From contig OZ020248.1 of NCBI GenBank assembly GCA_963971285.1, forward strand, positions 434,001 through 498,000: 64,000 nt of DNA, given 5' to 3'. Origin of the DNA: Astropecten irregularis (Eukaryota; Echinodermata; Asteroidea; Paxillosida; Astropectinidae). Under the pieces are notes generated by a model. It did not search any database. It was not told the origin of the DNA and worked only from the letters and a program-made list of their open reading frames with translations. Position numbers and translations under genes: made by a program. Numbering within the stretch: the stretch's first letter is position 1; each line of letters opens with the position of its first letter. Positions 31,106-43,400 of this stretch are shown piece by piece.

Positions 31106-34100
31106 TCAATCATACCAGAGTTTTTTAACCACCAATGCTGCCACAGCAACAGCTCCTATCATACCCCCCAGTGTCCCCCATCCCCACGCCTCATTCTCCC
31201 CCTTCCCCACCTCCTTGATGCTATGAGCGCTGTCCAGAGCATCTAGGATTTCATCTCGTATGTGCCTTGGGTCCAGCCGACGGAGGACTTCTTCACCGGC
31301 CCTCATCCCGGACTGTACCGCCCCGTTCAGATAGCCGCAATGCTGGGTAGCCGTCTCCGTACCAGCCCAGTGCACCCTGGGTATTCAAAACAGAGATTGA
31401 AAGTGTTTGATTTTTGTGGAGGGAGGAAAACCAGAGAACCCAGAGAAAAAACCTTTGAAACATAAGAGAGAGCCAACACACAACTCTCCTCACTTATGAC
31501 CCGGGCCGGGATCGAACCCGGGCCACATTGGTGAGAGGCGAGTGCCTAAATCACTTTGTCACAAGAAGTGGTATGATGCATAATGAATCATGCATTACAA
31601 AATTGTCAAATTATTTGGCTATGGCTTGGCTCTACACACATGTCTATGGTAGTGGCTGCAGCCATGTCCCATGGACTTGTGTATAATTACAAGTCGTAGC
31701 CAGAAGATTTGGACAAGGTCTTACCTGTCAAATGGTGTTCGAAGTCCACTATGAAAGCAGGTCATAGCTCCAGGGGTCATGACGTTGGCCGGACAGCCAC
31801 CATTATACGGCTCCAAAGCCCAGTCCTTCAAAAACAAACAAGCAAACAATTAAATACAAGTAATGAATGCTGCAAACTGCTCATCAGCCAAAATGATGAC
31901 CTGAAATTTTTAAAAAGTTTATATATAAAGAGTTACGAGGTCCTGGCGTGTTTCCATCCTAGCAGGATCTTTATCGAAGGCTTTGCTGATTCTGCTAGGA
32001 TCTAAACGCATCAGGCCTTCCTAACTCCAAGCAAACAAACAAATAAATAAATAAACAAGCAAACAAAAATAAAAGAGGAGCAAAGGCAAACTGTACAATT
32101 CTGCTATGAATTTTGTCAAATATATCGACAAAAACTGACTGAAAAGTGATCAAAAGTATAAACATCAAGTAATTCCTTATAAAAACGAAAATGTCAAGAG
32201 CCTAAGTACAGCAAAATGTCAATTTGAGAGAAAAATTGACTCAGCTAGAAGCTTTGACACTTGATGAGGAGATGATATTTTCATCTGTGGCTGGCACAAA
32301 GTAAATCTTTTTTACCTTCTCCATATAGTCAAGAGGTTCTTTAGCTTTGGGTCCAAAGAACTCAGCAAGTGCATCCAATATGGCTGCCTTCCTGATCTCG
32401 GGCTGAATAAAGAAAATATCAAGCAATTATCAAAACCATAGGTATACGTCATAAGAAATTATGAATATGACTCAAATCATAACAAATGGGGTTTCATCAC
32501 ATCGCAAAGTGGGTGGGTAATTATGTACATTTCTAATTGAAATAAAAATAACATTTGGCAGTGAAAAGAAATGAGATTAAATTGGGATTTGAACCTGTAA
32601 CTTCTGGAGATGGTTTTGTCAAATCGTATCTTACTATAAATCGTAGGACTTATGATGCATTGCAACACTAAATAGAATAAGATGGGTTATCCTTCGTAAC
32701 TCAAGTTCAGATCGATCGAAGGGCTTTGCGAAGTCAGCCACAATCAGCTCAATGGGGCGATGTCCTATATTGTCCATTACCCTGGTTCGGCTGCTAGTCA
32801 GGAGCAATGGCAACATACAGTAGGGTAATTAATAGCGTGCCAGTTCACTCAGTATACTGGAGGTTGCGGGTTTGAATCCCACTTCAGTCATTTTTCTTTG
32901 CAAGTAAAATGACCCCTTACAACTAATCCAGTCAATCTCCTTCAAGATGTGGCTTATTTCATGATTTCAAAAATATGAAAATACTTTGAATACTCTTAGG
33001 TCAATCAGCACGAATGGCGTGTTTCTGATCCTCACCTCAACTTGACTCCACTCTCGGCCGTTGGCATAGAACCCCACGAGAGCCGGACTGCCACTGGTTG
33101 TGGTGCAGTCAAAGGTTAACTGTAGAGGGCCCGAGCTGAGGCCCTCTATAGTTGGTTTGCCGCCAGTGCTGACTATCTCACCAGACAAGCCAGCCTCCCT
33201 CCAAAAAGCCTGTAGGAGAAAACAAGCGGGAGAAAAAATCAAACATCAAAATTACAACAAATTTGGCAGATCTAAGAGGGCTTGAAGTTTCGATCAGTCC
33301 CTGCTAAATATTTTGCCAGGTTTATAAGCAATATTTTTAAAAAAGCATCTTCATGTTTTCCCCTGGGAAATTTGACCCTAGTTTAATAAGTCACTGGTTT
33401 GAAGTTGCGAAGATCTGACTCACCGTTTCGTAGGTGGCGACAAATTTGAGGAGATGGGCCATTGGTGCATGGCGGGCTAGGCTAATCCTGGCTAAGGGTG
33501 GGGCAGGGGCGTAGCTTATGTCCGCTTTGGGGCAAAAAGGGGAGAACAAAAATGAACAACAAGAAAAAATATGAATTAAGATAATATTGGTGGGATAGTT
33601 ATAGAATTGTTGGTAAAATTTGTTTTTAATAAAAGAAAGTCTATAAATATCCGTATTATTAATAACATTTATTGAGAATTTGAGATGGTCCCTTTTATTT
33701 CCAGATCATACCAGGCAACTGACTTGTATGGGTTTTTGTGTGGGTGTGCGTGTGTGTGTGGTGGTTTTTTTTTTAGATTCCAGCCTGTATGTTCCTTTTC
33801 CTCGTGAAATTTAGCTGAGCCTTTACGGAAGATAAAGGGTCAAAACACATCAGCCCCTCTTAAAACATTGTGAAGTTACACTGAGAATTTGTCAGATGGA
33901 ATAGTCCTTGTCATCTTAGATGCTCTGGATGTTATAGGCTTGAAGATGCATTCTGAACCCCATCAACTTACTGGAGCAATGAATGGGAGTGGCAACAATC
34001 ACATAGCGACATGTGAACTCCTTGCCTCCAGCTGTTACCACGGTAACCTTGTCAGCCTCCCCCTGGTCTATGTGATCTACAGGCTGGCCAAGCAGCACCT

Positions 34101-37100
34101 TCTCCTGCCCTATCCTTTCTGTGAGCAGTTTGGAGATCTGTTGAGCTCCTCCCTGTCCCACAAAGAAGAAAGAAACGGCAGATGTTATAGGAAGCTGGAT
34201 CACTCTGAGGGCCTTTCCGAAACGGAGGCTCAGGCTCAGGCTCAGCTCCATTTCATGAATCCATTCTAAAATAACTGGTATCAAAATAAAGGCTTTTGCC
34301 TGCAGTTCGGAAGTAGATTCTATGGTTTGAAAAGGAAAACAGAGCTTCAGCTTCAAAGAAAAAACACAACTTATAATTTCAGCATATGGATGACAGAGCC
34401 TGAGCCTGAGCCTGATGAGCCTGAGCCTAAGCCTCCGTTTTGAAAAGGCCCTGAGAAGAATGTCCGGTCATTTGTCTTGCTATCAGATATCTCTCAAAAG
34501 ATCACTCTTCGTTTGAAGACAATCTGTAGGTTGACCAAAAGACCTTGAGTACGACACATCACATCACTCATTACTTTTACCAGGGGAAGAAGCCCACATC
34601 TAATTCACATCACCTTAATTTTGAACTCTTGAGCAGCACCCTGTGTTGCCTCAGTAACTGTTCTCAAGTCACCAGCCGTACTGATGCAGTAGTAGAAGTA
34701 CAAGGCAGAGATAGTCCGAGGCTGAGCACCAAATATCTGATTGATGGAGACATCAATGGCATCTCTGGCCTCTATTGGGAATAAAGCACAACATCCTCAA
34801 ATATAAATGCTATCAGGACAAAATTGACAAGAGTCAATTATTATTATTATCATGATTTATTTCTGGTAATGACACCAAGGATTCCTCAAAAGTGCCCTAG
34901 GCACTGTAACTCGAAAGCCTGATGAAACCTTTTATGGAAAGATGATGAGAAGAAGATACAGTTTTAGAGGTGGGAGGAAAACCCCAGAGTAATATTCTGG
35001 GTAAAACCCACAGAATCAGGTAGGGACAGAAAACCCAATCCACTTGTGGACCGAGCCGGACTTGAACCCGGTCCACAGAGGTGAAAGGCAAGGAAAGAAC
35101 CGCTACGCCAACCTGACTCTCAATTCAATTACATTTAATCTTTGCTGTGTGATTTGTTTGGTTATTTTCATAGCTACTTCATCCCATCCTCTTTGAGTGA
35201 TCCCCCATGTACTGTTTCTCAAATTACATCATTGCTAATGTTGCATCCATCTTAAAGGTACAGTACAGGATTGGTAACATACCCAAACAGAAATGTTCAC
35301 ATATTTTTGTATAACTTTCATGATATGAAGATGGTGATGGTAGAAACATATTGTTAAAATATTTCCAGCTAAAATGCTGTATTTATCCAGAAATTAGTCA
35401 AACAATCAGTTTTGATCTCGGGATGAGATCGCTGCTCCTGTGAATAGATTTGAAAATATGTGAGAGTTTTTCACTGTTTTCTACAGTTTCAAACGATGAC
35501 ATGAGCTGTAAAGTTCACAGGTTTGTTTTTATTCCATGACAAATCAAATTATGAACAGTGTATAGCTGTTCAGTCACCTTTACCAATCCTGTATTATAAT
35601 CCTTGGGATATAGCGGTATGTGAGTGGTTTCATGGCTTCTGATTTGACACTCAAATACCTTGCGTCCAGATGTACTGTCTGATGATGGTGTCTAGCGTCA
35701 TGCTGTCCAAGACGTCAGCATTTGGTGCATCCATGGGATTCTCTGGGGAAATACTCGCTGCAGTATTATCAGTCTGGAAAAGAGGTTAGCAACGTTGATG
35801 ACGAGTGCTCCCAAGAAATCAGTGTTTATTCTATTCTTTTTAATCAATTCGAGCTGTAATAAACTGCTGCAAATTGCTTATCAACCAGAATAATGACCAT
35901 AAGTATATAATGCTGAGATATGTAAGGGCTGATGTTTCAATCCTAGCAGGATCTTCCTCTAAGGTTGAAATTGGTACATCACTTTAGCCTTTACTGAGAA
36001 AGATCCTGCTAGGAACCAAACGTCAGGCTCCTCCAACTCTGATCTCAGCTCCTTGTAACTACCGGGTAGTTGCAAATTACAATACAAGATCCCTTGCTTA
36101 GCAAATACAGAGTACCAACCAAGATCCACAGCAATGGATATAGTTTGCCAACCGGTTCCCTGCTGTTATCAATTTTTTTCAGTTAGCACGAAACTTTGCT
36201 AGGCAGTTCAGAAAAATCCAGCTGAGGGAGATTAATGACAGTAAACGGCACAATCCCTGCGAGGATATGCTGTAGACTCACCGCTGTTATAAAACGCTGC
36301 AAGTCCAACAGCGACAGATAAGACATGGACGGGATGCTGGCCTCATAGGTACGGATGCCTTTGTTGCCTAGTAACATCATCTTACGACCTGAGATGTATT
36401 GTGGGTACTTCTCCAGACCCAGGTCGTTTAGCAGCCAGTTGATGTGATACTGTGTGCTGCAATGGGTACGAGAATAAAAATCAATACACTATATGCGGAA
36501 GATGAGGTGTCATCCAATAATTGGAGGTGCCTTGAAATACTCATATTCAAACAATATTTGGCCGAAAATTTATAAAATGGTGCTTTCTTATGTTGTGACT
36601 GGATTTTACAAATTGTATGCACATGCATTGTGGCTTGAGCCACAAACAAAGATATTTGACAATAAAAAGGGCCCATCATATTCATCGGGGAGCTTTATAG
36701 ATGGAACAGTACTGAGTACATTCCTTAATAGGTTACATGGATTCTGACTGGCACCCTGAGCAAAGATAGTTGACTATATAGGAAGGCTCCATCATAGGGC
36801 TGGGTAGCTCAGATGGTAGAGCACTGGTATGGCAGTTAATGGGTTATATGGCTTCTGACTGGCATCCTGAGCAAAGATAGTTGACAATAGGGAGGCCCCA
36901 TCATAGGGCTGCCGGATAGCTCAGATGGTAGAGCACTGTTATGGCAGTTAATGGGTACCGTAATTTTCGGAATATAGGCCGCGTGGGTTATAAGCCGCAG
37001 CACCCAAAAATCAGGAAATTAATATTTAAAGTTACTGTATAAGCCGCAATGGTTTATAAGCCGCACGCGCGTGGACACGGACGATGTACAGTAATCACAT

Positions 37101-39730
37101 TATAGCCAGTATTATTGTGCCTAGTGCTGGTTGTGGCACATACAAGTGCATAATCAGTCAGCAAAGACGCCGGTAAAGTGTTCACGAATTCTTAATGACA
37201 ACACATTATTTTGATGTTTATATGGGGAAATCAGTTTTTACTTACGGGCAAAAATGGGGAACAATATTAATTGGTGCGTATTGCCTGCCGCATAATTTTT
37301 TTGCCGACAATGTCAGGATGCACGTGTATGTTTTCATTGTGGACGTACGGTAAAATTTATGGTTCCAGTAGGGCCTACACATGCTATTTACAAAGCGTGA
37401 TTAACGCGCGAACCAGCGACACTGAGATAAACTTTAACCAGCGGTATTTATTAATTTGCACAGAAGATATAATATGATTAATAATTTTATGGGGCCAGCA
37501 GACATACAATATTTTCTCTTTTGTGTTTTTGGTAGTCCTGAAAAGGACTGTTTGTTTCTCTTCAATTATAAAATCTCAAGCAAAGCGAACATGCATGATT
37601 TTATGTTGGTATATGTCATTAGATTAATGTACATGTATATGATGATGAATGAATAAATAAATGATACTGCTTCAAGAGTTAATTGACGACCTGAATCGGA
37701 AGTAGACGGCATCAACTGTTGTGAAGAATCACGGACGTCCGTAAGTATGTCACTCGCACAAATCGTGCCGAGCGACTTTTTTTCGCTTCCGGTTTTAATT
37801 TGTTATAATAAGTCAAGAGAGGGCGCTATAATATTATATTTAAAAAAGGGGAATATTATTCTTTACGCTTCCGATTATTAATATTATTATTTTTGGCGTC
37901 ACATGATTTCTGTGGGATAGTTCAATTATTTATTAAACCGTTTTTTTTACCACCATGGCACTGCTCTCCCTTACAAGCCATGGTTTTATCGGGGTTCAGC
38001 CAAAACAAAAAAACCAGATCAGTTTCATCGGCGTATGTAGTGAAGTACCCACCTGCGGATTGATCGCTTTATTTTGATGTGCCGACTTGTGATGTGTGTG
38101 CGTGAATGCACTAATTCCCAATAGACTCTTAAGTTGAAGCTCATCTATGTCAACAACTGTTATTGCTAATCAGCCAGTAAATTCTGTTTTTATGAAACAT
38201 CTTGAAAATCCTTACAAAAATCGACGATCCCATAGAAGAAAACGTATGACTTTATGTCTGCACGTAACGCACATGAGCCAGCCTCGACAGAGATTACCGG
38301 TATCCACGGGTAGTGCGTGTAATATTGTAGGCAACTGTGGACCCGTGTAGTCAAGTCCCAGTCACGTGCGTGCGTGCGTGCGTGCAGGTTGCTCAGCATC
38401 GCATGAGCGTAACGTACATGGATAACACAAAAACGAATGAATATGCATGGATAACACAACGAGAACAGAAACACAAAAACGAACAGACGCACCACACGAT
38501 TTGTGCGGCGTTAACAATACTTACTTGCGTGTACAGTCCGCTGGCTGACCGCTCAAGCTTTCAACATTTCATACACAATCATACACGTGTACGTACATTT
38601 ATAGTGTAGTTGATTTTATTCTTCAGATGTTGTCACATTAGCCGCCCTTAATATAAGCCGCAGAGACATTTTTCAGCGTGAGAATCAACACATTAGCCGC
38701 GGGCTATATTCCGAAAATTACGGTAATATGGCTTCTGACTGGCACCCTAAGCAAAGATATAGTTGACTATAGGAAGGCTCCATCATAGGGCTGGATAGCT
38801 CAGATGGCAGAGCACTGTAATGGCAGTTAATGAGTTATGTGGCTTCTGACTGGCACCCTGAGCAAAGATATAGTTGACTATAGGAAGGCTCCATCATAGG
38901 GCTGGATAGCTCAGATGGTAGAGCACTGTTATGGCAGTTAATGGGTTATATGGCTTCTGACTGGCACACTGTGCAAGGATAGAAGACTATAGGGAGGCCC
39001 CATCATAGGGCTACATTGCTCTGATGGTGGAGCACAATAGTCAAGAGTTATAGTCAAATTATGAAAAAAATATTACAATACGTCTATCACTTTAAGCTTG
39101 TTTCTAGTCCCATGGAATTTTCAGATTTGGACGTCTTCCTTCTAGCTCATAGTATGTACCTTCCGACCCACTGGCCACCAAGGTCCCAAACTTCCTTTCC
39201 ATGTGCCCCTTTCAGTTCTGTTGACCAAGTCCGACCTCCCACACGATCTGATGAACAAGGTGAAAAAGTAAGAAAACATGAACAGCAAGCTTTACTTGCA
39301 TGTTTAAGCAGACCAAGAGCTATGCAATATGCTGTGACTTGATGTTCACAAATCTGCTTAACAAACACAACAATTAGCTAAGCAACAATGGAATGGGTTA
39401 CCAACTAAAGTTCCATACTGCCCTAGTAGCAACTGGTTCTCGGCTGATTTTTTTTACTTAGCTACCAACATTTTTCAGCTTAGAAGCAGTGCTCTATATG
39501 AAATTATGAAGGGTGTCGGGCTTGACACCATTAACTCAGCAGTGGTTTAGGTAAATGATTTTGGACGAACCTTTGGCCTCCAGCACCAGGACTCGACATC
39601 CTGGCTTCTGTTGTTGTAGCCGGTAGGCAGCAGTCAGTCCTGCAATCCCAGCACCCACGATGACCACATCCCAGTCTGGGTCTTCTGATGAAGGTGGGAC
39701 TGGAGTATCACTACCAGTCATAGATGCCAT
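31106..39730 (-). CDS. Monoamine oxidase-like flavoenzyme, upstream paralogue (11 exons, 536 aa)
   Basis: Exons: 39730-39571, 39247-39160, 36456-36282, 35773-35659, 34771-34614, 34152-33972, 33524-33424, 33209-33036, 32402-32316, 31825-31725, 31376-31106; total 1611 nt. Every exon except the last two has exactly the same length as in the neighbouring copy, and all phases agree, so this is a tandem duplication. It shows VGAGIAGL (25-32), DRVGGRT, Lys319, NGGC with Cys424, and GTETATQHCGY with Tyr462 retained; Pro425 replaces the first cage Tyr. The tail (GMIGAVAVAALVVKKLWYD) is a likely membrane anchor. Length is close to human MAO-A and MAO-B (527 and 520). Mitochondrial outer-membrane location and amine substrate are inferred from the family. 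A plant- or microbe-type amine oxidase is a less likely alternative because of the covalent-FAD Cys. Confidence 0.91.
31388..31565 (-). repeat. SINE copy abutting the exon 11 acceptor of the upstream MAO-like gene
   Basis: Contains GTTTGATTTTTGTGGAGGGA, GGAAAACCAGAGAACCC, and CCGGGATCGAACCCGGGCC (box B reversed), then GTGAGAGGCGAGTGCCTAA. It is the reverse of the copy at 57005-57240. Its 3' end comes within about a dozen bases of the splice acceptor at 31377. Confidence 0.8.
31940..32030. repeat. Fold-back repeat, CCTAGCAGGATC type
   Basis: ATCCTAGCAGGATCTTTAT faces TCTGCTAGGATCTAAACGC, giving a hairpin. Relatives at 35918-36035 and a one-sided copy at 41940-42020 carry the same CCTAGCAGGATCTTTCTCAAAGGC wording in part; 49395-49440 is decayed. 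Confidence 0.65.
32619..32741. mobile_element. Decayed MITE family D copy
   Basis: Interior words TTACTATAAATCGTAGGACT and GGTTATCCTTCGTAACTCAA are shared with 62659-62797, but the outer GGTCGATTTCA ends are eroded. Confidence 0.55.
34207..34451. mobile_element. MITE family C, copy in the upstream MAO-like gene
   Basis: GAGGGCCTTTCCGAAACGGA at the left and TCCGTTTTGAAAAGGCCCT at the right, with repeated GGCTCA / TGAGCC hexamers inside each end. It begins about 55 bp from exon 6. Confidence 0.75.
34900..35115 (-). repeat. Related SINE, intron 4 of the upstream MAO-like gene
   Basis: Contains GTGGGAGGAAAACCCCAGAG and GCCGGACTTGAACCCGGTCC with GTGAAAGGCAAGG, the same layout as 31388-31565 but clearly diverged. 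Confidence 0.65.
35253..35602 (+). repeat. MITE family A, copy in the upstream MAO-like gene
   Basis: It starts AAAGGTACAGTACAGGATTGG (given in part) and ends TTTACCAATCCTGTATTATAA. It lies in the intron between exons 4 and 5, not the same intron as in the paralogue, so the insertions are independent. Confidence 0.7.
35918..36035. repeat. Fold-back repeat, CCTAGCAGGATC type, second copy
   Basis: TCAATCCTAGCAGGATCTTC at the left and GAAAGATCCTGCTAGGAACC at the right form the stem. It lies between exons 3 and 4 of the upstream MAO-like gene. Confidence 0.65.
36728..39040 (+). repeat. Tandem array of a 110-bp tRNA-like unit, interrupted by an inserted element
   Basis: Five units start near 36730, 36840, 38726, 38831 and 38942. 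Each holds GGCTTCTGACTGGCACCCTG, AGCAAAGATA, CTCCATCATAGGGCTGG, TAGCTCAGATGGTAGAGCAC (an A-box word) and ATGGCAGTTAATGGG. Three units follow the insertion at 36958-38723 and two precede it. It lies in intron 2 of the upstream MAO-like gene. Confidence 0.85.
36958..38723. mobile_element. 1766-bp element with CCGTAATTTTCGG ends and AAGCCGC iterations
   Basis: The left end CCGTAATTTTCGGAATATAG and the right end (CTATATTCCGAAAATTACGG) are exact inverted repeats of 20 bp, flanked by TA on both sides. Next to each end are repeated ATAAGCCGC or AGCCGC words, typical of transposase-binding iterations. The host unit is restored when the element plus one TA is removed, apart from one base. No transposase-like protein is seen. 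Confidence 0.8.
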
Positions 39731-39750
39731 GGCAACCGTTCAGAAATTAA
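39731..39750 (-). promoter_or_regulatory. 5' leader of upstream MAO-like exon 1
   Basis: An acceptor (GATTACAG) ends at 39751, leaving a 20-nt leader before the ATG, so at least one upstream non-coding exon exists. A donor-like site (AAGAAG followed by GTAATAT) ending at 40258 is a candidate for it. A truncated SINE-type repeat lies at 39755-39815, directly behind the acceptor. Confidence 0.45.
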
Positions 39751-40257
39751 CTGTAATCATCAAATAACCACAACAAGGGAAACAGACAGAATTCAAAGTC
39801 ATTGGAAAGCGCCCTCTCTTGGAGAAAATGCTAAATTGCTATTTGCGAATTATTGTCATGATTGTCACTTGCACTTTTAAGTTTTAGTTGCAATGATCGT
39901 AACCTTTGGACGGCTTGGGGCCTTGGTCTGGGGACTGGGGCATGGGAACGTGACTGGGGTAATCCTGAGCAGCTGAGGGAATACATTTTTACAGCATAGG
40001 CCTACATGTAAATGCTTTGGTTTGTAAACAGTCAGTTATCCTCACGAATGCCTTTGAAATCATTGATGCCCCTAAAAGTAAAACCCAGGATTACTGGGAC
40101 TGGTCACCATGTCAGACCAAGGGTTTGTACGATCATTGCCCTGTGCCTTAGTGTCTTACATACACATGAATGATACACGGCGACCAACTGAATGAGGCAA
40201 ATATTAAAAACTAAAAAGTGCCACTTGTACTGGCCTACACAATTTCCAAAATATTAC

Positions 40258-40400
40258 CTTCTTGTTGAAATTCTTGCCAATACTCCGGCTGCTGCTTGCA
40301 TCGGTTCATAGAAACTCAGACGATCCGGTCCACAGACTCTGCCTCATACAATGCGATGATAGGCGTCTTTTGAGGGGTCTTTTAAACATTCAAAACCTGG
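40258..40400 (-). promoter_or_regulatory. Candidate first non-coding exon of the upstream MAO-like gene
   Basis: The minus strand reads to a consensus donor at 40257-40256 about 0.5 kb upstream of the coding exon. The 5' boundary cannot be placed, and no core promoter motif is clear. Confidence 0.3.
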
Positions 40401-43400
40401 TTATTACGGAGACCAAACTGAAGTTAGACACTGGCACTAAGTTCATAACTGAGCAGCACATTTCATGCATTTCCGTATTTCCCACTGAGGCTACTGTTTA
40501 CATTTATACTGTGCTAAATTCACCAATAGAGGGCGCTCATTTGCAGAGATGCATGATCCCAATAATTATATGCACAGCCACAGTCTAATTACATTATTTC
40601 ATAAGTCTATGACAAATAAAAATGACTTATCAGTTATCTAATAAAAATAAAATTTGCCACTGAGTTGCTTTGAGAAGTTTATAGCACTTAGCCGTTTATA
40701 ATTGTTTACTGTTCAACTTTTTTGTTAATTTGCTCAAGATCTAGGCCTAGTCAGTTTTTAGAGTATAATAATACTACTCATTTTCTGCCTATCCCTGACA
40801 CGGAAGTATATTCTTCTTATACCCCATACATTAAAGGTAACATCATACATTGGTTTTTGTCAAAGAAATACAGATTCATGGGCAAAAATATCAAGGAAGA
40901 TACAACAACAGTCATCTGTGAAAATTTCAGTCCCATACAGTGCCCAGGCTACTTTTTGAGAAAACAGTGAAAAAAGGCCATAATATTTTGAAAGTCTTTT
41001 TTTTTTTTTTTTATCTTTAAAAAATCAAAAATAATTTTTGTCACTGGTTTTACTCTTTTTTGGATAAATACAGCATTTCAGGGCAGAACAATTTTAACAA
41101 TAATATGTTTCTATACCATCACCATCTTGATACCCTGTAAGTTATAGGTAAAACTGTGGAGAATTCTGTTTCGGTATGCTACCAAGTATGAAAGTATACT
41201 TTTAACAAAGCAGACAACCATGACACTTTATGGACTTGAATACACGGATCACATGATCACATTTATTATGAATATTCATCACATTGGGACTGGTAATACA
41301 CAAGGTTACAGCAGAATCCATGACAGAACAAGAATTAATTTCTCACAAGATGTTTTTGGTTAAATCACTTTTTTTTTCAATCATAAATATTCCATTTCAT
41401 CGCATAACATGGTATAATTATTAACACGCGTATCAGTATTTCGGTTATTAAATTTTAATTAAACACATTTAGACGTCAAGTTGCACAATAATTGTTTTTG
41501 TTGTAGTGGAGATATACAATAACAAAGAGCCTTTGCTATTATTATTCATTAGGAAGATAGCAATAGGATTTAGGTATTATTATTTTATCATGCTACTGAA
41601 AATGAAACTTTTCGTCTTTTTTAATTATTGAATAAGATTACTTCACTAAGTTTATGAATGTTTTTTTTCTGGTGGTAAGCAAATAATCCAGTTAGGCAAC
41701 ATTACAGAGATTATTTCACTAGCAAGAACATTGCAAAGCAGCGGGGGAAATCAATTGATTTTATTGCACTTATCATTACTCTTTAGACTACATGTATATG
41801 TATATATGTATTCAGCATTTCTTATTTATGGCGACAGCTTCTTGGGAATCGCGCAAAATGTCTCGGGCAAAACAGTGAGAATTACACTAACCACACACGT
41901 TCTCGTCAATGTGCAAACTACTTGTAATTAAATGCTTAAAGTTAGGAGGGCCTGACGCGTTTCGATCCTAGCAGGATCTTTCTCAAAGGCTCAAAGGATC
42001 TTTCTCAAAAGCTCAAAGGCTACTTGTAATCAACTTAGACCAAGTGATATTCCAAATGGACTCTTGTTTGTCGTTCATCGAATACCACGATCGACGGAAC
42101 GAAACGTAGGTTTGTGTTTCGAGTACATTTTATGGTTGTCCACCGGCCCTCATTTTGACAATCTCTCATTTTATGTCATAAATAACAAAGAATATCTTGA
42201 TTTTACCATTTAACAAGGCTGGGTCCGACCACGTTCAAAATTAATGAAAGACGTGTAATAATAAATAAAATGGACACGCCGTCCATGATTAATAATAATC
42301 ATAAAAACTACCAATAACGAAGATATATATCAACAAAACACAAATAAATTGCAGCTTTCTCTTCAAATAATAAAATCATGACGGTTAGTCAAGCAAATCA
42401 TTCTTTACCCCTTTAAATAAATAAACTTTCTCACAAATCTCGATCCTTTCCATCTTAAACATTCTTTGGCCTTATTTTGAAATCTCATGCACAAAACAAG
42501 CATCAAATAAATACAATTAAAAGCCAACCATCTGTCAAACGACAGACTAACCATACTAAGTCTTTCCATTAAAACACCAATGCCGCATAATAATTAATAT
42601 CCGTGATGTGTATACATTAAAACATTTCCACAATAAAATCTCATACGGGTTTCACATTGCAACTGCCCTTTACAACAATCAATAAACATCTTCAAAATGG
42701 GAACGAGGGACTAATGAGTTGTATTCTATAGCTACCAAAAAGCTCAGCTTCGACCAAAAAAATTTTTAAAACCAAACAGCAATATACATGAATTCAGGTC
42801 CAGCCTTCCTTTCATTCTTTCTCAGCATCGAGACTAATTAACAACGAGTCATTAGTGCAGATTTTGATTTAGATAAAATCCGCAGATTGTACAATAACAA
42901 GGCGTTATTGATAAAGACATTGCATCACATTGTTCTCATTGCAAGATTTTCATTCTACAATAAGAGCTCAAATTTAGGGGCAGTAAATCGTTATCTTTTA
43001 TAATACATTCTACAGGTCTGAAAAAAAAATCATAATTTGAACAAGTTCGGTTCTTCTTTTTAGGGTGAGTGACTGAGTGTATAGGTGATAATGCTTCTCA
43101 ATAAGTACTACATACCACTCTTAGAAATATGAATTAGCCTTTGTGCTTGAGTATCAAAGGCTTTGATTCAAAGCGACTTTCAAGAATGACCAACAATGTC
43201 GAAGTTTGACTTTATACTTTAAAGGAACATTGGTAATTAATAAGTAGTATAGTATTACTTATTGGGACTTCCCAAGTCTTCAACTTCGTCAATTTACATT
43301 ATAAATGCACAATGCAACACTCCTTTCATAATAATAATAATAGAGCAATTAGCCTATACAATAAACAACTTCTGAATTTGGTTACACAATGCATTTTGCT

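Noticed and set aside
36728..39040. Regular repeat units suggestive of a CRISPR array
   Set aside because: The 110-bp units are continuous, with no unique spacers, and carry tRNA-like words in a eukaryotic intron.
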